A stretch of DNA of 58,076 nucleotides from CALLPQ01 sp964479275 (GCA_964479275.1 CAYZLR010000010.1:1-58076); one strand, 5' to 3'. Numbered from the stretch's first letter, positions 42,865 through 52,648 are shown. A program made the numbers and translations. The notes: a model not told the origin generated them from the sequence alone.

Positions 42865-43958
42865 TCGCGCCAGACGAGTCTATGGTTTTTGCGAGTGACA
42901 GGGGTTTTAAACGCAATATCGATAAAGTCCTGACTGCCAATTTTCGTTAGCAGCTGATTGACACCTTGTTTTCCATCGTTGGTAAGAGCGTGCACGGGCT
43001 CGAAAGCGCGCTGGGCTAACCATTGGGTATACGGAAAAATCAATCTGTTTGCGGTTGTGCCCTCTACTGTGAAAGGGTGCATACCGATCGCACGGGGAAT
43101 TTTCTTGTTAGGGTTTTGTGATTTAAAATCGCTGACTTTGGCGATTATATCCATCAAACAAGGGCCTTGTTCGTCCATCATTCGTGACAGAACAGGCAAT
43201 AACGTATCAGGAATGGCGTCGTTTGGTAAAAAATCCCCCTCAACAAGAAGGGGATCTGCAATCATGCGCTCAACCCATTTTGTAACGGCGGGGGCTTCGC
43301 GCTTCATAATCTCGCCTGACGCCGGATCGCGATAAAGGTGCGCATAAAGCGGGCCGATTAAACCAAAATCACCGGCACAGGGTTTGCCCCCTAATAGAAA
43401 ATCGTGGATTTCAAAATGGACGTTCAGGTCATGGAGGAGCGTGATATAGGATTTCTCGATTGCGGGGGCTGCCTCGCGGGTTGCCCCTAAAAGCGGCACA
43501 GAGCCTTCAAACATCTTTGCTGCTTTTTCACCGACTTCATATTGTTCCTGTTTATTGCCATGGGGCAGGGCCAGAGTCCCAAATTCGGCAAGAGCAAAAT
43601 CGCGATTATAAACCCAGCGATAATGCATGGCGGGGATCACCAGCCATTCATCGCCATAAAGCTCCATCAGGCTAGAGACCAATCTCTGGCGCGGCGTTGG
43701 CGGGGTGACGGCACGCGGCTCTCTACGGGCATCATAATAATCCATGAGTTCTGTTGTGTCTTGAATGATAGTATCATCAGGCATAAGTGTCACTGGAATC
43801 ATGGGATATCCGATGCGGGGCATGATGATCGTTTTGTAAATTTTAGGTGTTGCTTTCTCTTCACTAAAATCGATCTTTTTGTAGTGTAAATAAGCGCGAG
43901 CTTTTCCCGAAAAATAGGAAAGCTTTCCCCCGTAAAGAATTGGTTTAGTCTGTGTCAT
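42861..43958 (-). CDS. Glutathione S-transferase family protein
   Basis: Large GST-like protein (365 residues from ATG 43958; AGAGGT lies six bases upstream, and the longer frame needs a TTG). The N-terminal thioredoxin-fold domain (~1-80) has LYGGKLSYFSGKARAYL, with Ser/Tyr near the usual catalytic position but no CxxC, then IPVTLMPDDTIIQDTTELMDY, where the cis-Pro and the glutathione-gamma-Glu-binding Thr lie. The helical C-terminal domain (PCAGDFGLIGPLYAHLYRD) extends ~120 residues beyond classical GSTs. Substrate unknown. Stands alone, convergent with the HIT gene. Confidence 0.82.
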   Translation of the reverse strand: MTQTKPILYGGKLSYFSGKARAYLHYKKIDFSEEKATPKIYKTIIMPRIGYPMIPVTLMPDDTIIQDTTELMDYYDARREPRAVTPPTPRQRLVSSLMELYGDEWLVIPAMHYRWVYNRDFALAEFGTLALPHGNKQEQYEVGEKAAKMFEGSVPLLGATREAAPAIEKSYITLLHDLNVHFEIHDFLLGGKPCAGDFGLIGPLYAHLYRDPASGEIMKREAPAVTKWVERMIADPLLVEGDFLPNDAIPDTLLPVLSRMMDEQGPCLMDIIAKVSDFKSQNPNKKIPRAIGMHPFTVEGTTANRLIFPYTQWLAQRAFEPVHALTNDGKQGVNQLLTKIGSQDFIDIAFKTPVTRKNHRLVWRD

Positions 43959-44226
43959 GATCAACCTCTTTGTCGGTAGCAGTACATGATGGGCATCTGG
44001 TATTGCTATGCAATTTTGCCTAGCCAGCCCTTAGAAAGAGTCAAGTCACCCATGATTGCGCTAATAAAGATAATGCGCGGAAGTCACCTTTTAGAGTTCT
44101 TCTTTTCGCAAGGAGCGATCTCGGCATTTTAAGTTTTTATTTGCATTTCCAGGCGATCAACCGACCGCCATTCAAGTGGCGAAGGCATTCATTATACACC
44201 CTAACTGTAAACGGGCGGGATTGTTG

Positions 44227-47091
44227 TTAAATCGTCCCGTGGCAATGTTTATATTTATTGCCCGAGCCACATGGGCATGGTGCATTGCGCGAGACCCGCC
44301 CCCAGGTTTCCGGATTTTTGGGGTCAAGCTGCGCTGCGCTGCGCCGGGCGCGTAATGTTCCGTGGCCCGCAGAGCCAAGCGTTACCGGGTTATTCTTCCT
44401 TGGCTCCATCTCGTTTTCACCCGTGACGGGATTGGCATGTGTTTCCGTCATGGGAATGTCTTTGCGCTCGGGCACAATAGTTTCAGGATTTTGGATTTGG
44501 GCATGCATAAGTAATTTGATAACATCGCGGCGCAATGTGTCTAAAAGACTTTCAAACAAAGCGAAGGCTTCCGTTTTGAATTCATTGATCGGGTCGCGTT
44601 GCCCGTAGCCGCGCAACCCAACGACAGATTGCAGATGATCGAGCTGTTGGAGATGCTCGCGCCAATTATTGTCAAGGACATGTAATAAAACAGCCTTTTC
44701 TGCTTGTCGCATATTTTCTGGTCCAACCTCAACGGCGCGCGCGGCAGCGAGTTTTTTGACATCTTCTTGCAACCGCTCAATGATTTCAGTATCCGCGACC
44801 CCTTCTTCATCGGCCCAGGATTTTACCCGAAATGGCTTGCCATAGACCTCATCAAGTTCGTTCGCCAATCCCTCAACATCCCATTGTTCAGCATAAGATT
44901 TGGGGGGGATAAATAGAGCAACCTGGTCTTCAACCAGCTGTTCGCGCATTTCGTCGACAATTTCATCAACTGTTTCCGCTGACATAAATTCAATACGTTG
45001 ATCAAAAATGGCTTTACGCTGATCATTTTTAACGTCGTCAAATTTAAGAACATTTTTCCTGATATCGAAATTACGTTGTTCAACTTTTTTCTGCGCTGTC
45101 TCTACCGCTTTTGTAAACCATGGATGTTCAATTGATTCGTCGGGTTGGATGCCAAACCGTTTCAGCATTTTTTCCATGCCGGCGCCAAATATCCGCATTA
45201 AATCATCTTCAAGAGAGAGGAAAAATTTGGTTGTTCCTGGATCTCCTTGGCGGCCAGAGCGACCACGGAGTTGATTGTCTATCCGGCGACTTTCATGACG
45301 TTCAGTCGCCAGAACAAATAGTCCACCCGCCTCTAGTGCTTGTTGTTTGAGGGCTTCAACAGATTTCTCAACTTCACTGCGTTTGCGGGCAATCGTCTCT
45401 TCATCGTCCTCTTCAGTGATGGACTTCATCACTTCAATTTCAACCGCACCGCCCAATTGTATGTCGGTGCCACGCCCGGCCATATTGGTAGCAATGGTTA
45501 CTGTCCCCGGTACACCGGCTGTCGCGATGATTTCTGCTTCCTGCTCATGATAGCGCGCGTTTAAAACATTATGCTCGATCGGAATTTTCTTTGTTGAAAT
45601 CTGATTAAGATAATTGGCGTGATCAAGCATTTCCTTTTTGAGGTCAGCCTGCTTTTCTTTTAGCTCCTGGGCGCGCTCTGTCAGGTCTTGGGCTATAGTC
45701 TTGAAAAGCTTTTTATCACTTAAGAGACCAGAGAGTAATTCTGAATTTTCAATCGATACTGTGCCCACAAGCACAGGTTGTCCTCGTTGTACACAGTCAG
45801 CAATTTGCATGACGATGGCTTTGTATTTTTCATCGGCCGTCATGTAGAGTTCATCGTCCATATCATCACGGGCGATGGGTTTGTTTGTGGGGATTTCCAA
45901 AACATTTAAGGAGTAAATGTCTGCAAACTCACCTTCTTCGGTTAGGGCTGTCCCGGTCATGCCAGCAAGTTTTTTATATAATCGAAAATAATTTTGAAAC
46001 GTAATCGAGGCTAGCGTTTGATTTTCGGGCTGAATATCAGCCCTTTCTTTGGCCTCGACGGCCTGATGGAGACCGTCTGACCAACGACGCCCTTCCATCA
46101 TCCGGCCAGTAAATTCATCAATAATCATCACCTGATTATTGCGAACGATATAATCTTTATCGCGTTGAAAAACTTTATGGGCTTTCAGGGCTTGATTGAC
46201 ATGGTGAACAACCGAGACATTAGCCGCGTCATAAAGGCTTTCTCCTTGTAAAAGATTAGCTTGCGCGAGCAATCCTTCCATAAATTCATGCCCCTCTTCG
46301 GTGAGGGAGACAGAGCGGGTTTTTTCATCAAGCTCATAATGCTCTTCAACTAATTGTGGGATCAGGCCATCAATGCTGATGTAGAGTTCAGACTTATCAT
46401 CTGTCGGACCCGAGATAATCAGCGGGGTGCGCGCCTCGTCAATTAAGATGGAGTCAACTTCATCGACAATGGCAAAGGCATGGCCGCGTTGCACCATCTG
46501 ATCAAGGGAAGCTTTCATATTATCGCGCAGATAATCGAAGCCTAATTCATTATTTGTTCCATAAGTAATATCTGCAGCGTAGGCTTCCCGGCGTTGGAAA
46601 TCATCCAGGCCGTTAATAATGCAGCCCGTGGTCATGCCGAGTTGTTCATAAACTCTGCCCATCCACTCCGCATCACGACTGGCTAGGTAATCATTCACCG
46701 TAATGACATGAACACCTTTGCCTTCAAGGGCGTTGAGGTACGCCGCAAGCGTTGCAACCAGCGTTTTCCCTTCTCCGGTTTTCATTTCTGAAATGTCACC
46801 TTGGTGGAGAACCATCCCGCCAACCAATTGAACATCATAATGGCGCTGGCCGAGAGCCCGTTTTGCGCCTTCACGCACAGTGGCAAACGCTTCTTCTAGA
46901 ACATCATCCAAGGTTTCGCCGCCTTCAAGACGGTTACGAAGTTTGACGGTCTGTGCTGCTAACGCCTGATCACTCAGGGCCGCAATTTCTTCTTCAAGAC
47001 CATTTATGATAGCAACCCTCTTCCATAATGGTTTGAGGCGTCGGTCATTTGCCGAGCCGAAAATTTTTTGTGCGATGCCGCCAAGCGCCAT
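44227..47091 (-). CDS. secA: Preprotein translocase ATPase SecA
   Basis: Motor that drives unfolded preproteins through SecYEG. 954 residues with the full architecture: Walker A MKTGEGKT (GEGKT at 106-110), the DEAD-like VDEVDSILIDEARTPL, a preprotein cross-linking domain, second nucleotide fold with TNMAGRGTDIQLGG and GRSGRQGDPG, helical scaffold, and a C-terminal zinc knuckle that binds SecB and lipids (Cys939, Cys941, Cys950, His951). About 50 residues longer than E. coli SecA, mainly in loops, as common in alphaproteobacteria. Divergent from the parvulin gene; a good promoter lies at 47178-47204. Confidence 0.98.
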   Translation of the reverse strand: MALGGIAQKIFGSANDRRLKPLWKRVAIINGLEEEIAALSDQALAAQTVKLRNRLEGGETLDDVLEEAFATVREGAKRALGQRHYDVQLVGGMVLHQGDISEMKTGEGKTLVATLAAYLNALEGKGVHVITVNDYLASRDAEWMGRVYEQLGMTTGCIINGLDDFQRREAYAADITYGTNNELGFDYLRDNMKASLDQMVQRGHAFAIVDEVDSILIDEARTPLIISGPTDDKSELYISIDGLIPQLVEEHYELDEKTRSVSLTEEGHEFMEGLLAQANLLQGESLYDAANVSVVHHVNQALKAHKVFQRDKDYIVRNNQVMIIDEFTGRMMEGRRWSDGLHQAVEAKERADIQPENQTLASITFQNYFRLYKKLAGMTGTALTEEGEFADIYSLNVLEIPTNKPIARDDMDDELYMTADEKYKAIVMQIADCVQRGQPVLVGTVSIENSELLSGLLSDKKLFKTIAQDLTERAQELKEKQADLKKEMLDHANYLNQISTKKIPIEHNVLNARYHEQEAEIIATAGVPGTVTIATNMAGRGTDIQLGGAVEIEVMKSITEEDDEETIARKRSEVEKSVEALKQQALEAGGLFVLATERHESRRIDNQLRGRSGRQGDPGTTKFFLSLEDDLMRIFGAGMEKMLKRFGIQPDESIEHPWFTKAVETAQKKVEQRNFDIRKNVLKFDDVKNDQRKAIFDQRIEFMSAETVDEIVDEMREQLVEDQVALFIPPKSYAEQWDVEGLANELDEVYGKPFRVKSWADEEGVADTEIIERLQEDVKKLAAARAVEVGPENMRQAEKAVLLHVLDNNWREHLQQLDHLQSVVGLRGYGQRDPINEFKTEAFALFESLLDTLRRDVIKLLMHAQIQNPETIVPERKDIPMTETHANPVTGENEMEPRKNNPVTLGSAGHGTLRARRSAAQLDPKNPETWGRVSRNAPCPCGSGNKYKHCHGTI

Positions 47092-47177
47092 GAGCCTATG
47101 TCCTTGTAATTTTTTCCAGCCCGAAAAGAGGGACTTCGGGAAGAGTGTCTGTCAGAGATTTATGACTTGAATGCACA

Positions 47178-47204
47178 GATAAGACCGCACTATGGGTGTG
47201 TCAA
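47178..47204 (-). promoter_or_regulatory. Probable sigma-70-type promoter for secA
   Basis: On the minus strand TTGACA (47204-47199) is followed after 16 bases by TTATCT (47183-47178), an exact -35 and a fair -10 hexamer. It would give a 5' leader of about 80 bases ahead of the secA ATG at 47091. Confidence 0.5.
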
Positions 47205-47363
47205 CGAAAGGTGGTCTGGGAATCTGTTCAAAAATTAGTATTTTTAAGCTTTTAGACGCATTTACGGCGCTTAGTCTGAGGTTTATGTTGAATCATGCCA
47301 CAATGTTCTGGCTGGGGCGCGTATGATGAAAATTTTGCTTTAATTGTTGATAGGACCGCAGTC

Positions 47364-48791
47364 ATGGCTTCGAGAAATGAGGGTTTTTCTAACCGTCGAT
47401 CATCTCAGATTAAGGCCAACGAGGAAGATAGCAATAAAATTGAGAGCCAATTGGATCGTTTAAAACGCAAAAAAGGGGCGGGTAAGACATTTCGTCATGG
47501 GATAGAAGTGCTACCTGAAACGGCCGCACCGCGTGATGTCTCCGAATTTGCGGATGAAAAACCTCTTAGCCCCCGGAACAGCGCCAGCGCTAAGCCAATA
47601 TCAGCTCATGCTTCATCAGCTCATGCATCTGGGCAAACGCCGCAGCCTCAAGCAAGGCTGAAGAAAAAATCGGCTTCAGGCAAGGTATTGCCCCTATTAT
47701 GGGTTTTGAATGCCTGGAACGGGCTTTGCGCCGTCGTGATCGGTATTTGGTCACGTGCGCATGCAATTGATAAAGCGTTGTGGCGCGCAATTTTGCGATA
47801 TTGGCGTCTTTTGTCGAGTGGGGTCATTATCCTCACCGATTGGATTTTGGATGCCGTGCGCGCTTTTCTCCAGTGGGTGCCAACCCGATCTGGACGTGGA
47901 TATATGGCGCTCTTCGGTCTGATATCGATCATCTTTAGTTTATGGGCTGTGGATGGTATACTTAGTGCTGAACGAAAGTTGCGGGAGGGGCAACGGCGGC
48001 CTCAATCCAACATAACCACTCTTGAAACTAACCCTGTTATGGCTCGAATTGGCGGGCGATATATTCGTTTGAAGGAAGTTGAGGCCGCTGCTAGAAGTGC
48101 GAATGCCATTGGCCCCGATGAGAATTTGCAAATAGATACAGAATTTACACGTGAGTTGGTTATTAGTTTTGTTGATCAATTAGTTTTGGTTGAAGCTGCT
48201 GCCGAGAAAGGTTTATCGGATCAGGAGGATTTGCAGGTTCGACTGCAAGTGGCAAGCGAGCGCATCATTGCAGCCGCTTATATTGATGAAGTTGTGGCGG
48301 AAAATGTTACTGAAAAAAGCGTGTTGGACTTTTATGAAACGCAGTCTGATATTGCGCATTTAGGAGAAGAAATTCGTGCGCGTCATATTTTGGTGAAAAC
48401 AAAGGCAGATGCCATTTCAATCATCAGTGCAATTGATCGCGGTGCAGATTTTGGCAATTTGGCCAAAAGCCGCTCTCTTGACAGGGGTACAGCCCCTCAT
48501 GGCGGTGATACTGGCTACATCACGAGAGATATGGTTTCAGAAAAATTTGCACAAAATGTTTTTGCTTATAAAGCGGGTGCCATCGCGCCGCCGTTTGAGA
48601 CTGATGATGGCTGGAATGTTGTTGAAATTCTTGAGCGAAGAACCGCTGAAGGCGTAAGTTTTGAAGATGTGCGCGATAGCATCGAACGGTTTTTGACCCT
48701 AAGGGCGGTGTCATCGACGCTATCCGAATTGAAAGAGCAAAAACAGGTTGTGATCGTTGAGCATGGTAACAACAAAAATGGAATCAATTAA
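47364..48791 (+). CDS. Membrane-anchored parvulin peptidyl-prolyl isomerase
   Basis: Foldase of the SurA/PrsA-like family, acting on exported proteins in the periplasm. From ATG 47364 (AGGA nine bases upstream) it has 475 residues: ~150 cytoplasmic, basic and low complexity; one membrane anchor at ~181-200 (MALFGLISIIFSLWAV); a SurA-N-like helical region; and a rotamase domain at ~338-430 with RARHILVK, GGDTGYITRDM and a PPFETDDGWNVVEI closing strand. An in-frame ATG at 47295 would add 23 residues. Divergent from secA, a conserved neighbourhood in alphaproteobacteria that fits a shared role in export. Confidence 0.9.
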   Translation: MASRNEGFSNRRSSQIKANEEDSNKIESQLDRLKRKKGAGKTFRHGIEVLPETAAPRDVSEFADEKPLSPRNSASAKPISAHASSAHASGQTPQPQARLKKKSASGKVLPLLWVLNAWNGLCAVVIGIWSRAHAIDKALWRAILRYWRLLSSGVIILTDWILDAVRAFLQWVPTRSGRGYMALFGLISIIFSLWAVDGILSAERKLREGQRRPQSNITTLETNPVMARIGGRYIRLKEVEAAARSANAIGPDENLQIDTEFTRELVISFVDQLVLVEAAAEKGLSDQEDLQVRLQVASERIIAAAYIDEVVAENVTEKSVLDFYETQSDIAHLGEEIRARHILVKTKADAISIISAIDRGADFGNLAKSRSLDRGTAPHGGDTGYITRDMVSEKFAQNVFAYKAGAIAPPFETDDGWNVVEILERRTAEGVSFEDVRDSIERFLTLRAVSSTLSELKEQKQVVIVEHGNNKNGIN

Positions 48792-48908
48792 CGTGCCATT
48801 ATTCCGGTAAATTAACGTATCCTAATACAAGCAATTCTAATAAATGATTTTGATTAACCAATTTTCTTAACGACCTCTTCATGGGTTAGGCGTAAAAAAG
48901 GCAAGAAG

Positions 48909-49334
48909 ATGTCAAAAGTAGTACTTGTTGCAGCTGTAGCGCTTATTGATTCAGATGGGCGGGTTCTAATAGCGCAGCGCCCGGCAAATAAAAGTCTCGC
49001 TGGATTATGGGAGTTTCCCGGCGGTAAGATTATCGACTCCGAGACCCCTGAAGAGGGACTTGTTCGTGAATTACGAGAAGAACTTGGGGTTGATACGGAG
49101 AAATCATGTTTGGCTCCGGTTGGTTTTTTTTCGGGTAAAATGGAGGAGGAGCGCGAAAGTTTAGAGGATGTTCATCTTTTGATGCTACTTTTTGTCTGTC
49201 GTAAATGGCAAAACATGCCAGTTGGGTTAGAGGGACAGTCTATTAAGTGGGTTAAAGCTGAGGAATTGTTGTCATATAACATGCCTCTAGCAGATCGTCC
49301 GCTGGCAGCGCAGTTAAGAGAGATATTATGGTAA
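48909..49334 (+). CDS. mutT: Nudix hydrolase, MutT-type 8-oxo-dGTP diphosphatase
   Basis: Sanitises the nucleotide pool by hydrolysing 8-oxo-dGTP to the monophosphate. The Nudix box is complete: GGKIIDSETPEEGLVREL followed by REELGV. The N-terminal strand VALIDSDGRVLIAQRPANKSLAGLWEFPGG is typical of MutT. 141 residues, slightly above the E. coli enzyme. The last seven bases overlap the Flp pilin start, so the two genes are co-transcribed. Confidence 0.92.
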   Translation: MSKVVLVAAVALIDSDGRVLIAQRPANKSLAGLWEFPGGKIIDSETPEEGLVRELREELGVDTEKSCLAPVGFFSGKMEEERESLEDVHLLMLLFVCRKWQNMPVGLEGQSIKWVKAEELLSYNMPLADRPLAAQLREILW

Positions 49335-49519
49335 ATTTATTTAAACAGAAACTAAATGCATTTATCTCAGATCAGTCTGGTGCGACTGCTATTGAATATT
49401 CATTGATAGCAGGACTAATTTTCTTGGTTATCGTGACCAATGTCAGAGATGTCGCGGATATTCAAAACGATAACTACAAACAAATCTCGGATGCCATTGA
49501 TGAAGCGGTTAACCAATAA
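49328..49519 (+). CDS. flp: Flp family type IVb pilin
   Basis: Precursor of a Flp/Tad-type pilin, 63 residues. The short leader (16-18 residues, MVNLFKQKLNAFISDQSG) ends at the prepilin-peptidase site just before ATAIEYSLIAG, where the Glu at +5 and the following hydrophobic helix (LIAGLIFLVIVTNV) are diagnostic. AAGAGAGA ahead of ATG 49328 lies inside mutT. No tad genes (tadA, tadB, tadC, tadV, rcpA) are in the window, so assembly would need a Tad system elsewhere. Stop abuts the convergent methyltransferase stop with no gap. Confidence 0.9.
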   Translation: MVNLFKQKLNAFISDQSGATAIEYSLIAGLIFLVIVTNVRDVADIQNDNYKQISDAIDEAVNQ

Positions 49520-50416
49520 TTAATACTGATCTTGAATTGCTTTTTCAAATAAAATTGTAGCGCTGCCCCGTTTTGCCGGCTTTTGTTGCCCGGGATCGGG
49601 AGACCAAGCCGTTGCGTAAACGATATCAAAAGTCAATTGTGTGTTGGTGTGTTGCTCACGCATTTGAGCCAGGGCTTCACCATATATGGTTTTGGTCAAG
49701 GGAGTTGTTTCTCCCTCCATGCAATTTGTTTCTCCCATCACGCGTAAATCTTGAAAAATTTTGTGAGGATCTTGATATTGAATCGAGACGGTATCGAGAT
49801 CGGTGACCGGCAAGGTTAGGCCCGCTCTGGTGAGAGCGTTACCGATGTCTTTGATATCGGCAAACGGGTGAACCCTTGAGCTCGCGCCGTTTTTTTGTTT
49901 CAACTCCGCGATCATCAACGATTTTTTGAGAGTGTCGAGCGTATTACCAGCAAATAAAGCGGCAATAAAAAGACCGTCAGGTTTTAACGCTAGACGGTAT
50001 TGGCTAAGTGCTCCGATAAGATCATTAACATTATGAAGTGTCATTAAGCTGACAACTAAATCCAGACTTGATGGCGCAAATGGGATGTTCTCTTCATCAT
50101 AAACCGTGTAGAGATTATTTTGTGCTCCTGCCGATAGACGTTCTTCTACGATATCAGCGTGAAAAATGGTCCCAACGCCGCAACTTGGCGTCAGTAGGGA
50201 TGTCAGGTCTCCAACTCCATAGAACAAGGCTTTGTCAAAGGAGCGTTTTACTGTCTCTAATCGGTCAACAATATCAACCATCGCGCGGCGATACAGAAAA
50301 TCATAATCTGAAAAATTTGATCGTGCGACAATGGCACCGCGTTTGCGATGCATGCGCCATCTTTGGCGATTAAAAATTTTTGGTACTTGCCCTGCGGTGA
50401 CCGGCTTTGATGGCAT
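49520..50416 (-). CDS. SAM-dependent methyltransferase, NDUFAF5-like
   Basis: Class I methyltransferase-like protein of 298 residues resembling the BioC/NDUFAF5 group; the mitochondrial member hydroxylates an Arg of complex I, and alphaproteobacterial homologues are its closest relatives. N-terminal signature IFNRQRWRMHRKRGAI, then SAM-fold strands: ALFYGVGDLTSLL (degenerate glycine loop), VDLVVSLMTLHNVNDL (motif post I), and KPDGLFIAALFAGNTL. The usual G-x-G-x-G is not clear. AAGG nine bases before ATG 50416. Divergent from comF; tail-to-tail with flp. Confidence 0.8.
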   Translation of the reverse strand: MPSKPVTAGQVPKIFNRQRWRMHRKRGAIVARSNFSDYDFLYRRAMVDIVDRLETVKRSFDKALFYGVGDLTSLLTPSCGVGTIFHADIVEERLSAGAQNNLYTVYDEENIPFAPSSLDLVVSLMTLHNVNDLIGALSQYRLALKPDGLFIAALFAGNTLDTLKKSLMIAELKQKNGASSRVHPFADIKDIGNALTRAGLTLPVTDLDTVSIQYQDPHKIFQDLRVMGETNCMEGETTPLTKTIYGEALAQMREQHTNTQLTFDIVYATAWSPDPGQQKPAKRGSATILFEKAIQDQY

Positions 50417-50596
50417 GGTGGTGACCTTTGATTGGTAATATAGAGTGAGTATGGAAGTGGAAATTGCAGTGAGACCACCGTTCGGTGTTAAGCGGTGTTT
50501 TTATAGCGGTATAGTATGGATCTCAATTAAAATGATGTGCGTAATGAATGTCAAAATAAATGGTGAAAAAGGTTTTATCCTGAGCCTGGGGCTATT

Positions 50597-51466
50597 ATGA
50601 TTGAGGCTATGGGATTGCCTCAATCACATTCACACCACGATAAAGCCTTAAAGCGCTTTTCTGATAGAGCGGGTTTAATATCAATTTTATCTGCCTTTAG
50701 TGGGCAATGGAGACATTTCCAAAGCGGTGGGAAGCGATTGCTACGCCCTGTCATCGACCAGTTGGTGCCTGCTTATTGCCCGGTTAGCGGTGAAATTGTT
50801 GACCAAGCCGGCATGCTCAGTGGTAAGGGGTGGGTCAGGCTTCATTTCATTGAGCCCCCCTTTTGTAGCAGATGCTCACTCCCTTTTGCTATTGAACATG
50901 GTGAAGGTATTTTGTGTGCTCATTGTTTGACCGATGCCCATGATTTCAACAAAGCGCGTTGCGCTGTCGTTTATGACGATTGTTCTCGCCCGCTCATTAT
51001 TTCTTTCAAACATCGCGATAGCACAGATCTTGCGCCATTACTCGCCCGCTGGTTGGTGCGCGTGTCGCGATCATTATTAAGACCTGAATCGATTTTGGTT
51101 CCCGTCCCCTTGCACCGTGATCGTATTATTGCGCGGCGATTTAATCAATCAGCTCTACTGGCAAAGGAAATGGCAAAACTAACTCAGGCGAATCTATGCC
51201 TTGATGGTATTGAACGTCATCGGGCGACAATTCCGCAAAAGGGCCTTTCTGCATCTGGTCGCCGTCGCAATGTATCCGGGGCATTTGCGATAAAACCTGA
51301 GTTTAAAGAGCAGTTTAAAGGGCGTCACGTAATTTTGATCGATGATGTGATGACCACCGGAGCAACATTATCCGCGTGTGCAAGGCCTTTCCTGGCAAAT
51401 GGTGCAGATTGTGTCGATGCTTTGGTTGTTGCACGGGTTGTCAATGGCGTCAGACAAGCCATATAG
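50597..51466 (+). CDS. ComF family phosphoribosyltransferase-like protein
   Basis: ComF/GntX family protein, linked to DNA uptake in competent bacteria but with no settled activity here. Residues ~57-120 contain a cysteine-rich zinc region (CPVSGE, CSRCSLP, CAHC) and the C-terminal half a type I PRTase fold with the PRPP-like loop VILIDDVMTTGATLSACA. LVPVPLHRDRIIARRFNQS is the family signature. 289 residues, somewhat longer than usual because of a ~50-residue basic N-terminus. GGGG precedes ATG 50597. Heads a run comF - grxC - nitrilase - DUF1178 with gaps of 34 and 5 bases and a 4-base overlap. Confidence 0.92.
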   Translation: MIEAMGLPQSHSHHDKALKRFSDRAGLISILSAFSGQWRHFQSGGKRLLRPVIDQLVPAYCPVSGEIVDQAGMLSGKGWVRLHFIEPPFCSRCSLPFAIEHGEGILCAHCLTDAHDFNKARCAVVYDDCSRPLIISFKHRDSTDLAPLLARWLVRVSRSLLRPESILVPVPLHRDRIIARRFNQSALLAKEMAKLTQANLCLDGIERHRATIPQKGLSASGRRRNVSGAFAIKPEFKEQFKGRHVILIDDVMTTGATLSACARPFLANGADCVDALVVARVVNGVRQAI

Positions 51467-51500
51467 AAGATAACATATTTTCATTCAGGATATCCCATTT

Positions 51501-51761
51501 ATGCAAACCGTTACTGTTTATACAAAACCCATGTGCCCTTACTGCTTTCGTGCTTTGAGCTTGTTGAAAAAAAAGAATGCTCTGGTGGTCGAAATATCTG
51601 CGGCATATGATAAAGCCAAGCGCGAAGAGATGTTAGCCAAGAGTAATGGAAAACGGACTTACCCTCAAATCTTCATTGGTGAGACTCATGTTGGTGGCAA
51701 TGATGATTTACAAGCGTTGGAGCGCTCTGGAGAACTTGATACGCTCCTAAACGCTGCCTAA
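51501..51761 (+). CDS. grxC: Glutaredoxin 3
   Basis: Small cytoplasmic thiol oxidoreductase, 86 residues, reducing disulfides and mixed glutathione disulfides. Active site CPYC at residues 12-15 (KPMCPYCFRAL), TYPQIF with the cis-Pro that helps glutathione binding, and GGNDDL for the glycyl end. Length and motifs are normal for the GrxC class. AGGA about eight bases ahead of ATG 51501; the nitrilase gene follows five bases after the stop, so these are in one transcript. Confidence 0.95.
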   Translation: MQTVTVYTKPMCPYCFRALSLLKKKNALVVEISAAYDKAKREEMLAKSNGKRTYPQIFIGETHVGGNDDLQALERSGELDTLLNAA

Positions 51762-51766
51762 TATTC

Positions 51767-52648
51767 ATGGATGGTGAAGATATAAATCTTGGTAGCGGTG
51801 TTTTCACAGCCGCCTGTGTGCAAATGCGCGCTGGCCTTGATCGTGAAAAGAATATCCATGATGCGGCGGCAATGATCCGCAGCGCGGCACAAAACGGGGC
51901 TCAGTTTGTGGCGACCCCCGAGATGACGAATATTGTTGATCGCAACCCTTCGAGATTTTTCCAATCATTGCCAAAACAGGGTGAATTGGAGGAAATCAAC
52001 ATATTTTCGGCGTTAGCCCAGGAATTGAAGATTTGGTTGCTAGTCGGTTCGATGGCGCTAAGGAGTAACGAGCGTGATGCAGATGGCAAAAGCCGGGCCT
52101 TAAATCGTGGGTACCTGTTTGCCCCTGACGGGGGTATTCAAACGCATTATGATAAAATTCATATGTTTGATGTTTTTTTGCCCGGCGGTGAAAATTGGTG
52201 TGAATCCGCAATCTATCAACCCGGACTGGAGGCCAAAGTTGTTGAGACACCTCTTGCAACATTGGGTCTTTCGATCTGTTATGACGTCCGTTTTCCGGCG
52301 CTTTACCGTCAAATGGCCGCTGCAGGTGCGCAAGTTTTATGCATCCCTGCTGCGTTCACCCGGCAAACCGGGCGCGCTCATTGGGAGACATTATTGCGCG
52401 CACGTGCTATTGAATGTGGGGCGTTTGTTGTGGCGCCCGCTCAAGGTGGCGACCATGAGGATGGCCGCGAAACCTGGGGACACTCGATGATTATTAATCC
52501 ATGGGGGGAAATTTTGGCAGAAAAACACGATGATGAACCCGGCACTATTCTTGCTGAAATCGACCTGTCCGTTGTCAAAAAGACACGCCAGCGTATTCCA
52601 AGTCTTGACCTTGAACCGCCCTACGCAGTAATCACAAAGGCCTTATGA
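51767..52648 (+). CDS. Carbon-nitrogen hydrolase (Nit-type omega-amidase)
   Basis: Cytoplasmic nitrilase-superfamily amidase, 293 residues. The Glu-Lys-Cys triad is seen as Glu52 (ATPEMTN), Lys130 (HYDKIHMFDV) and Cys171 (LSICYDVRFPALYR). It best matches the Nit1/Nit2-like branch. Family members act on deaminated glutathione or alpha-ketoglutaramate; which applies here is not decided by sequence, though the adjacency to glutaredoxin suits glutathione repair. The stop overlaps the DUF1178 start by four bases (ATGA). Confidence 0.9.
   Translation: MDGEDINLGSGVFTAACVQMRAGLDREKNIHDAAAMIRSAAQNGAQFVATPEMTNIVDRNPSRFFQSLPKQGELEEINIFSALAQELKIWLLVGSMALRSNERDADGKSRALNRGYLFAPDGGIQTHYDKIHMFDVFLPGGENWCESAIYQPGLEAKVVETPLATLGLSICYDVRFPALYRQMAAAGAQVLCIPAAFTRQTGRAHWETLLRARAIECGAFVVAPAQGGDHEDGRETWGHSMIINPWGEILAEKHDDEPGTILAEIDLSVVKKTRQRIPSLDLEPPYAVITKAL

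Noticed and set aside
44227..47091. Several plus-strand frames opposite secA
   Set aside because: Shadows of a highly conserved gene; none has its own start signal or family match.
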